A stretch of DNA of 64,000 nucleotides. It comes from Pisolithus tinctorius (Eukaryota > Basidiomycota > Agaricomycetes > Boletales > Pisolithaceae). The position numbers were made by a program, and so were the translations under genes. Below the pieces are notes generated by a model that saw nothing but the letters and a program-made list of their open reading frames with translations, ran no database searches and had not been told where the DNA came from. The stretch spans positions 2,914,001 to 2,978,000 of the forward strand of contig JANFAH010000003.1 in NCBI GenBank assembly GCA_024663395.1, given 5' to 3'. This document shows, in pieces, positions 56,594 through 64,000 of the stretch; within the stretch, counting starts at the first letter, position 1; every line of letters starts with the position of its first letter.

Positions 56594-57835
56594 TTACAGT
56601 CTTCGGTTCTCTGGCACCGAACGACGCATATACACCATATCGCAAAGTGTCGAATTCACTGGCGTCGGGATACCGAGTTGCTTGCCAAGGTCAACCAAAT
56701 ACCCATTAAGATACTGGATTTCCGGCGGACGGCTGTGGATGATATCAAAAAGCATGGTTGAAATATTTCCCCGGCGACGTGCAGCCTGCCGAACTTCCTC
56801 CGAAAGATGTTCCGCCTCAAGTTCGAGTGGCATTCTCCCGACGGGTATTTGGCTCGGATCTACATCTGGACCGAGTGCATCCACCCAGGATTCCGTCTCT
56901 TTCTCTAGTTGCCTGCGAAACAGCTCGGAAGCTTCTTTGCAAATATTCTCCAGAATGTTTGCGGAGCCCCGATCGCGGAAGAGCGCACCGTTTCGGCAAC
57001 CCATGAGGGCTGTGAGAGGTTCGATCACGGCATCGACCACGAGCTTCCTCCGCATGGCATTCTGCACGTCTGCTATCGGAGACCACTTCGCTCCTAGCGC
57101 ATGCAACGAATTCAGCGCCGCGACCGTCTCTCGAAGACCGCGGTACTGGTTGTACAACGGATCCCCCGGACGCGTGATATCGTCGAGGCTGAGATGTCGC
57201 TCGTAATTTGGCTTCGTTTCGGCAATGAGGGAAGCTTCGAAATCGCGTTTTCGAGGATCAGATACGATGCCGAATTCTAGCGTGCCGTGTTCGGCACAGA
57301 CAACGTGGCCAGTGCCCTTGAGCCATGCGCCGTTGGTGTTGGACGCGAGAATAAAGTTCGGTCTTGTTTCTGGGTTCCGGAAGACCTGCTGGACGAGCTC
57401 CTCGAAGATGCCCATTCCGTTTTGGAGTAGCACGACTGTGCTGCTCGGGTTAAGCCTCGGCAACAGCTGCGAGAGCAAATTCGTGGTTTTCAACATCCTC
57501 GCGGTGACGAAGACGGCCGTGATAGGATCTGTGTGGACGTCATCCGCAGGTGGTACGTAGTTCGGCGTCTGGTCTCTGGTGAGATTGGGATTGAAAGTAA
57601 CGCCGGCACCAGGTCTGTCGTGTTTTTCAAGGACTTCGATCTGAAACCCGCCACACTTTTGAATGACCCCACCAGTTTCCACGGATAGCACATCCTTGCA
57701 GCGTTGGTGCGCGACCCATGCGTTTTTGAACGACTTGTGTATCAGAGTAACGGACTGGGAGGGTGGCAGGACCGCACGGAGGTGGTAAGCTATCAGGGTG
57801 CCGGTAGCCCCAAGGCCGAGCACGTAGAAACCCAT
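56594..57835 (-). CDS. PAN5: 2-dehydropantoate 2-reductase
   Basis: This ApbA/PanE-type enzyme reduces ketopantoate to pantoate with NADPH for coenzyme A synthesis. It is a single exon of 413 codons. The Rossmann motif is at the start, MGFYVLGLGATGTLIAYHL (GxGxxG). VFVTARMLKTTNLLSQLLPR, then VVLLQNGMGIFEEL with the conserved Asn-Gly, are present. The C-terminal helical domain has KLVVDAVIEPLTALMGCRNG with the catalytic Lys at its start, and ends in QLGIPTPVNSTLCDMV. It is longer than bacterial PanE by about 100 residues, as is usual for fungal members. Other ApbA-family ketoacid reductases are possible, since fungi often carry several paralogues. Confidence 0.8.
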   Translation of the reverse strand: MGFYVLGLGATGTLIAYHLRAVLPPSQSVTLIHKSFKNAWVAHQRCKDVLSVETGGVIQKCGGFQIEVLEKHDRPGAGVTFNPNLTRDQTPNYVPPADDVHTDPITAVFVTARMLKTTNLLSQLLPRLNPSSTVVLLQNGMGIFEELVQQVFRNPETRPNFILASNTNGAWLKGTGHVVCAEHGTLEFGIVSDPRKRDFEASLIAETKPNYERHLSLDDITRPGDPLYNQYRGLRETVAALNSLHALGAKWSPIADVQNAMRRKLVVDAVIEPLTALMGCRNGALFRDRGSANILENICKEASELFRRQLEKETESWVDALGPDVDPSQIPVGRMPLELEAEHLSEEVRQAARRRGNISTMLFDIIHSRPPEIQYLNGYLVDLGKQLGIPTPVNSTLCDMVYMRRSVPENRRL

Positions 57836-58030
57836 GGTCGCAGCTAGCGCTGAACGCTGGCAGTGTCGTGAGTTGAACTCTCTGGTTGCCTGATTTGGAA
57901 ATCAGAGATAAGATCATTGATGGTTCCACTTGTCACAAGGACATCCCACAAACGAGTACCGGGCCGCCCGCAACTATTTAATAGACTCCCTTTTCGTGAT
58001 TCTCAGATCCCACCCATATCATTCTCCACT
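57836..58030. promoter_or_regulatory. Divergent promoter, ketopantoate reductase / xylose reductase
   Basis: The 195 bases between the divergent ATGs should hold both promoters. A TATTTAATA stretch at 57974..57982, about 50 bases upstream of the xylose reductase ATG, is a likely TATA-like element. Confidence 0.45.
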
Positions 58031-59595
58031 ATGGCGACCATCACCCTGAAGCGAACTGGGCAGAAGGTATTAGTAGAGTCACCACTCCCCAACGCTGAGA
58101 GACTGATTGTGTTCTTTGATAGATGCCGTCAGTTGGGTACGTTGTTCTGATATTCTATGGGCGTATCGCAGTGGCTGATAGTGGATCCGACCGTGCAGAT
58201 TCGGACTGTGGAAGGCAAGTACACATCTGTTGCGGTTTCATTGGTAGACTCATGTAGGGACAATATTGTCGTGAGTGTAGGTAGACAAGGAGACCTGCGC
58301 AGATGTGAGTTCATTTTGCTCAATTTCCGCTTCATAGATTGATCAGAAATTGCCTTAAGACCGTCTACAATGCGATCAAAGCTGGCTACCGTCTCTTCGA
58401 CGCCGCTGCCGATTACGGGAACGAGAAACAGGCCGGAGAAGGCCTTCGCCGAGCACTGCAAGAGGGTATCGTCAAGCGTGAGGATATCTGTAAGTAGATG
58501 ATTTGGATTCCTTCATTTGCGGAGCTCACCCGTTTACACAAGTTATCACGTCCAAGGCAAATGATCCCCGTCTTATCGCTTGCCTATGATGCTCACTTTC
58601 CTATAGTTATGGAACACATTCCACGCCCAAGAGCATGTAAGTTTGATCCATTCGAATGAGATTGGTTGTATTCAGTAAACCGCTGTAGGTCAAGAAAGTA
58701 ACTAGGATGCAGCTGGAACATTGGGGCATCGACTATTTTGACCTGTTCTTGATTCATTTCCCGATTTCCCTCAAATATGTTGATCCAAACCATCGCTACC
58801 CTGCGGAATGGATGGGAGACGATGGCAAGGTACATTTGGGTGAGTTTTCGAGTACGAATCCGTTGCTCGTGGCTTTGACGTGACCCAGAGAAGGTTCCCA
58901 TGCACGAAACATGGAAGGCTATGGAGGAACTCGTTGATGATGGCCTCGTCAAGAACATTGGATTGAGGTATGTCAATCCTGCAGCTAATAGCGTGGCAAG
59001 ATGATCCACCGCCTTCGTCTCGTGCAGTAACTGCCAGGGGTCCCTCATACTTGACGTCCTGCAGTATGCCAAGTATGAGCCTCAAGTACTTCAGATCGAA
59101 CTACACCCGTATTTGACGCAGGAGCCGCTCGTTGATCTTTGCAAACGCTGGGGCATCGCTGTGACAGCCTACTCTTCATTCGGCCCACAAAGTTATCTGG
59201 AGCTCGGTATGGGGAAAACTGCTCCATCTCTCCTTGACCATAGTATTATCGGTGCCATAGCCTCGGCTCATGGAAAGAGTACGTAGTCGATTAAATGGCA
59301 CGTTTTGAGAAGGTTGACCGCAGCTTCATAGCCCCTGCACAGGTTCTCCTAAGATGGGCGACTCAACGTGGACTAGCTGTGATACCCAAGAGTAACGACC
59401 ACGGAAGATTGGTTTCTAATCTGCAATGCGACGGCTTCGACCTGACGGAGCAAGAGCTGGCGGCAATTAGCGGTTTGAATATGAACTATAGGGTGAGTTG
59501 CAGTATACTTGGGAGGGTCCTTGTGAAGCTGACTTGATACGTCGCAGCTGAACGACCCTGTTAACATTGAACCCCTCTTGTCCATCTTTGCATGA
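58031..59595 (+). CDS. XYL1: D-xylose reductase (aldo/keto reductase)
   Basis: The enzyme reduces xylose to xylitol with NAD(P)H, the first step of fungal pentose catabolism. Twelve exons: 58031..58066, 58123..58136, 58199..58214, 58281..58304, 58360..58489, 58543..58556, 58607..58636, 58689..58839, 58889..58967, 59028..59278, 59332..59492 and 59548..59595, 317 residues, the normal family length. Splicing restores [18 protein letters not shown]. The catalytic tetrad is complete: Asp and Tyr in [13 protein letters not shown], Lys in FITSKLWNTFH, His in [13 protein letters not shown]. The cofactor motif is [15 protein letters not shown], preceded by [16 protein letters not shown]. Five of the first seven exons are 14-30 nt, and two introns have GC donors (after 58214 and 58556). 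Confidence 0.9.
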
Positions 59596-59755
59596 GGGGC
59601 GTGTCGTGACTCTAGTGGCATACGTATGCAGGTGACTTCAAATGACTTGTACACTATTAGTTAGGGGGTATTTTAAGGAGACCTGCTGTGGAGCGCAGCA
59701 GGGCGGAGTTTTAAAGATACAATAAGAGGCGGACCGTCTCCACTGCAGTCCCCCC

Positions 59756-62193
59756 ATGGCTCCCACTCAGTTCAAGCTAACCAAGCGAGACGGTCCCACC
59801 CGTCGTGCCAACTTTAACACGGCACCGGGCTGGGTCCTATTGTCTTCTAAGATTGCGTCCTTATTTGACATCCCTAGCGAACGTGTCGGGGTGTCATACA
59901 TAGACGCTGAAGGAGACGAAATCACTGTCAGTTCAAACGAAGAGCTGAACGACTACTACGCGGCGCTCTCTGCTTCTGGAAACCCCGTCATCCCCAGGCT
60001 TACCGTGCTTGATCTGGGCTCTGTCCGGGTGACCACAGAGACCACTCCTAAACCACAGCCCAAGCAACCCACAGCATCTCAACAACCCCCCTTCCGCAAC
60101 ACGTTCGGAGGTGCAGATGTGTTCCCTCTCGTTTTTGAGGTAGAGGACGAATGGCAGAATTTACCTAAGGATCTAGGGAGCCTGTTTCTCCGTAAGGGCG
60201 CCCCTGACAGCCCTCATGCCTTCGTCGAAGTGTTGGACAGCGATGCCAGCAGGTTCTCAGAGGATGAACCCCAGGATGGAAGTACTATTCGTTCTCACTC
60301 GCCCGCACTGGCATCTGCTGTGGGGAAGGGAAAAGGAAAGGCGCGCGAAGACTTCCAACCAAAGGTGGAAGACGACGATGCGTCCTCTACTGATTCCGTT
60401 TCCGGATCCGTATTTGATGACCAGATGTCTCCCAAGCCTCCCGTGCATGTCTTTGATGTGAGCAACGTCGATATATTCGAGAAAGCTGATGAGTCTGCCG
60501 CTCAAGACGGAGTGGCTACTCCTGCCCAGGCTCAGAGCACCCCTGTATTCTCTGAACAGACGCTCAAGGACGTGCATTTGACGAATGCTAAGGAGCCTAC
60601 TACTCTTGAGACTGAGGACCCACCCCTTCCGACTATCGATCCCATCGTACCTCCGTCTCTTACCCATGACGTTGCAACGTTGCTTAACAATTTTTCCAAT
60701 GTCATCGCGTCTCACCCTGAGCTAGGGGAAGGCATCCGCCGTCTCGTATCCAATGCTGCAAGTGGAACCTACTGGGCCGCCCATCGCGAGGCCATCTCAC
60801 GGGCTGCGGAGAATATTCAGAGGACTGCGGCAGCCGAAGCTGGGAGGACGATTGAGGAACTCCGCCGCACTGCGGAACAGGAAGCTGGCGGAAGAGTTGC
60901 GGAGGCTTTAGGGAGGGTGTTCCGCACCTTTTCTGACGGCGCTCCGACTCACGAAGGCGGTGAAACGCAGCGTGCTGATGGCAATAATATCGAAGCGTCG
61001 AACATTGGCGAGCAGGCACATACTACAGCTGGAGATTCTGGGGCACAGTTTGTCCCGGATCCGCCCAACCACCATAGGGGTCATCGGGGTTCGTGGTTCG
61101 GTGGACCAAACTATCACCGTCATCACCATCCCCGTTTCGGTCCTTTCTGGGGTCCTTACGCGCCACCTCCGCCACCGCCACCGCCTCCAATTAGTATCCC
61201 CACAATTCCCCCTGGACCCAGGAGTTGGCCTCGTCCTCCCCCCCATCGTTTCTGGGGTCGCAATGATCTGAGACCCGAACCACGACCCGTAGTGGTTGAG
61301 CCCTCAACTCCTGTGATTGAGAACCGTGCTCGTGGTATTAATGCTCCTGTGGTTGTCAACGTAGCTTCCTCACCTGTTACTTCAGATCTACCTTCAGCCC
61401 CAATTCAACTTTCCAGGTCGGTGGGGCCTAATGCCGACCCCTCTGCTGAGGAGCTGCGCGCGGATCTGGAAAAGGCGAAGGCGGAGTACAAAGCTCGCAA
61501 AGAACAGTATCGTCAAGCCAAGGCACTTAGGAGGGCGTCAACCCAAAGGCACAACGAGAAGCACGATTCGTCGCCAGAGAGGTAAGCATACGAATAGCTG
61601 CTTGGCATGAACCATGTGTTTGACATATAAGCTAGTCCCGATATCTCTAGGCAGATTCCGGATTTGGACCCAGTTATTAGCACCCCCAACAAGCATGTGA
61701 AGGCGTCGAGTGTCAATCATACTCCAATTCCTGTACCGGTGCCTGTAGTTGCGCCAAGCCCCGTAATCCCAGAGCACTCACCGGCAGGGGTTCATATTGT
61801 CAGCAACGCCCGTGGTCCGTATCCCCAGCTGGAGATGTTCGAGGTTCCCAGGCGTAGTCTCACTGTCGGGCACACAGGACGTCAGCACATTCCAGTTGAG
61901 ATTAGGGAACAGGTACTGAGCCGAATCATGAGGAAATTATCAGATGTCAGTCGCGCTGCTTTGTTCTTTCTATATTATGCTGATGTTATTCCATACAGAT
62001 GGGTTTCACCGCGGGGTCACACCCTAACCTTCATCAGAAGGTCACAGACCAGCTGATCGCCCATCCTCCGACTAGCAGGGACGTGGAGGACGACATTGTT
62101 ACCAACTTGATAGAAGAGCTTATTCCGACCACGTCAAACCAGCCTCGCGCGGGCCCTTCTAGGGACAGTGGAATCCCTGGTGCATGGCACTAG
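59756..62193 (+). CDS. PB1-domain protein with C-terminal UBA-like module
   Basis: Exons 59756..61581, 61651..61945 and 61999..62193 code for 771 residues. The N-terminus is a PB1 domain: FKLTKRDGPTRRANF, then SYIDAEGDEITVSSNEELND, which is the acidic OPCA motif. A long disordered middle follows. It includes a helical segment with IRRLVSNAASGTYWAAHR, a His-rich stretch (YHRHHHPRF), an eight-proline run and a charged helix (DLEKAKAEYKARKEQYRQ). The last 60 residues resemble a UBA: KLSDMGFTAGSHPNLHQKVT, then DDIVTNLIEEL. PB1 plus UBA is the layout of p62/NBR1 autophagy receptors, but no ZZ finger or NBR1 four-Trp domain is seen. The autophagy link is therefore a hypothesis. Confidence 0.72.
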
Positions 62194-63582
62194 TGGTCGA
62201 ATGTCGAAGAATCTGTATGAATATCATTTGAGATTGGTGAATTTTTCTGTTGTACCATGTACTGTAAAAGATCGGTAACCTGTGTAGTCGAGTAATAACT
62301 TTGAGATCGTGCCTCTTATGTAAGCTGGACGAGATTGAAATTTAAGACAAATTGAATTTTGCTTCCATGACTACAAGTTTCAAGTGTATAAGTTCAAAAG
62401 AACACCAACTACAGTAGGTGGAAAAGGACAAGAGACAAGGATGGTATTTAGGATGACAAGTCGGTAGCTTCCGGTGGACCCTTATTGCTTTAACCCAGAC
62501 AGCGGACCAAGTGTCAGAAGTGTGGTCGAGAGCTGGTGTATGATGACGATGGCAATATTCGTTTCACGGAATTAAAGCCGAGTTCTGTCAAAAATGGACT
62601 TGTCGGTGGGCGGCGACTCCCGACATCACGTCATATTCCGCTCAGCGAAATCGACGGTCACAAAGCAAACAACCCTTGCACAAAGTCAATCCGGGAACGC
62701 CCTTGTACCTGCCACTGGGTGTGTTTGAGCTGACATCCTAAACTTCACCTATGCAACCGCAAAAAGCCTTCATATATTTCAGAGGTGAGTCGGGGCCAGA
62801 AAGTTCATTTATGACCCCGACTCACCTCGCGCGTCGTTCTCCGGGATGGCGGGTTCTGCTTTGTTCCACGTGGACATTTCTTCCAGGTAACATCCGAATG
62901 ACCCTGCACAGCTGCGTATTTGGTTGTTCGCGGAGACAGGGTGTTCGGGTAGTGGACCCGGTCGACGTCGGCCACTTCCGTTTCGTGGCAAGCAAGGACA
63001 CCGCTTTATCCTAGGGGGGCGGTCCACTCGCTATCCACAGATAGCAAAGCTAGGTCACTGGCCTGACAAGGGACAGCAAAGCAACATGGCACTTTGCGTG
63101 GCCGGGGGAAATCAGATCCTTTATGAAGGAGACGGCGGTGTCCCCGTTGTTTCGGTGGACTCCCTCGTCCACATCTCTGCACCTTTGTCTCTTGTTCGAT
63201 GGTGAACGTCGTGAGGTGAGTCCTTTGGGTGCGCTGATGGGAGCTGAAAGGCGTCAACAGCCTTTTCCCAGCAACAAATAAAGGGCGCCCACAGGGACAA
63301 ACAACACGCTTTGGCAAGGACTTACGCTCCGCTTCCCTGGCATAAATCGATTGCAAATGATCTCAAAAAATACCACAAGTGCCACTGGACTAGCTGGATC
63401 GCATAAAACGGCGCAACGCCCACTCTTTCTCATCTACAACCTGCATACCCACAACCCATCCCCTGCCGCATAATAATATTTTTCTTGCATCGAAAGGTGG
63501 GTACAAACAGGTCCCCCCATCTCGCCTTCGTCATGGATGTCATAGGGATGTTAACGACGACAATTTCAACCTTACAGTGAGC
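62194..63582. other. Intergenic region, about 1.4 kb, with a hairpin
   Basis: This is the longest stretch without a supported gene. It contains the 14-bp inverted repeat listed separately and several short unsupported frames. No transposon protein is recognisable. Confidence 0.4.
62782..62828. repeat. Perfect 14-bp inverted repeat with 19-nt loop
   Basis: GAGGTGAGTCGGGG at 62782..62795 is matched by its exact reverse complement at 62815..62828. The stem would be G-C rich. Its arms include GTGAGT on the plus strand. It could be a transcript hairpin, a terminator-like element or a small inverted repeat left by an insertion. Confidence 0.6.
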
Positions 63583-64000
63583 ATGGAGCCAAACTCTGCA
63601 CCACCTCCAGCGCACCAGCTCGTACAGATACCCACCCAAACTCTTCATCCTGGAATATCAGTCCCACTGCCCGGCACGCGCGGCTACGTTGCCCTACAGA
63701 CTCAAGTCATGAAAGACACCCTTGCGAAGGCACCAGAACCAACGCCTGAAAGCAGATGCAAGGGTCCGTCACAAGAACTCTGGACACAATGGACGGAGGA
63801 GATTAAGAACGGGGAACAACAGATAAGAGACCTACGCTTCCGGGTCGACCCATCAGTCATCTCCCGTACGATCCGGCTCAAGTTCCTGAGGATTTGGATG
63901 TACTGGCGCACTTTCCGCCTTCATGACCTTCCGCCCGAAATTATTGCCAACATCTTCCGCTATGTCGTTTGGTCGACTGGCAACCCTGCTGAAGGCGTGG
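63583..64000 (+). CDS. F-box protein, 5' part (runs off the right edge)
   Basis: An open frame from the ATG at 63583 continues past the window end, with 139 codons visible. The first 100 residues are Pro/Thr-rich and then helical. An F-box begins near residue 117: FRLHDLPPEIIANIFRYVVW. The preceding segment, SVISRTIRLKFLRIWMYW, looks like an amphipathic helix. Agaricomycetes have very many such F-box genes with variable C-termini. A cttacag site at 63571..63577 just before the ATG means an upstream exon cannot be ruled out. The substrate domain lies outside the window. Confidence 0.72.
   Translation, partial: MEPNSAPPPAHQLVQIPTQTLHPGISVPLPGTRGYVALQTQVMKDTLAKAPEPTPESRCKGPSQELWTQWTEEIKNGEQQIRDLRFRVDPSVISRTIRLKFLRIWMYWRTFRLHDLPPEIIANIFRYVVWSTGNPAEGV

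Noticed and set aside
56682..57206. Long plus-strand frame of 174 codons
   Set aside because: It is antisense to the uninterrupted ketopantoate reductase gene and has Arg/Ser-rich shadow composition.
1..64000. CRISPR arrays, bacterial operons, prophage or plasmid features
   Set aside because: The window is intron-dense eukaryotic nuclear DNA; no regularly spaced direct repeats or bacterial signals were seen.

Overview
The window is nuclear DNA of a filamentous basidiomycete, most likely an Agaricomycete. About thirty closely packed genes lie on both strands. Nearly all are broken by introns of about 45-65 bases with GTRNGT-like donors and CTNAC/CTGAC branch points. The gene set fits (POM152, TTI1, GCP4, NAF1, a Zn-dependent dCMP deaminase with an N-terminal kinase-like half). 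There is no operon structure; many neighbours are head-to-head with short shared promoters. All exon models were assembled by eye from reading frame, splice signals and family resemblance, and no alignment was run.

Layout. 1-7.3 kb: mitochondrial processing peptidase alpha (cut by the left edge), tRNA-Cys, mitochondrial EF-Ts, NAF1, a small ACT-domain protein, a PEHE-like chromatin protein and an unknown protein. 7.6-13.3 kb: the DHHC palmitoyltransferase PFA4, a tandem-bromodomain RSC4-like remodeller subunit and an F-box protein. 13.8-16.9 kb: a complete PIF/Harbinger DNA transposon with 70-bp inverted repeats, a TTA target duplication, a DDE transposase and a Myb/SANT-like gene. 16.9-26 kb: ALG9, a tail-anchored thioredoxin, an RNase III/dsRBD protein with altered catalytic residues and the pore-membrane nucleoporin POM152. 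26-36.4 kb: inorganic pyrophosphatase, gamma-tubulin complex GCP4, a TBC Rab-GAP, RRP1, 5-hydroxyisourate hydrolase, UBC12 and a 2OG-Fe(II) oxygenase. 36.5-38.2 kb: a decayed aminodeoxychorismate (PABA) synthase. 38.3-48.5 kb: TTI1, dCMP deaminase, a POP3-like RNase P subunit, an amidase and a GNAT acetyltransferase. 48.6-64 kb: a short unknown protein, a condensation-fold acyltransferase, a nucleotide-sugar transporter divergent from an O-fucosyltransferase-like enzyme, a ketopantoate reductase divergent from a xylose reductase, a PB1-domain protein with a UBA-like end, and the 5' part of an F-box gene.

Two window-wide features stand out. First, very small exons are common. About ten internal exons are 24 nt or less, with a run of 14-16-24 nt in the xylose reductase. 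Second, at least eight introns need GC-AG ends to keep frame, out of roughly 130 reconstructed. Ordinary gene finders would miss both, and several genes look broken until they are allowed for. The one clear gene relic is the PABA synthase.
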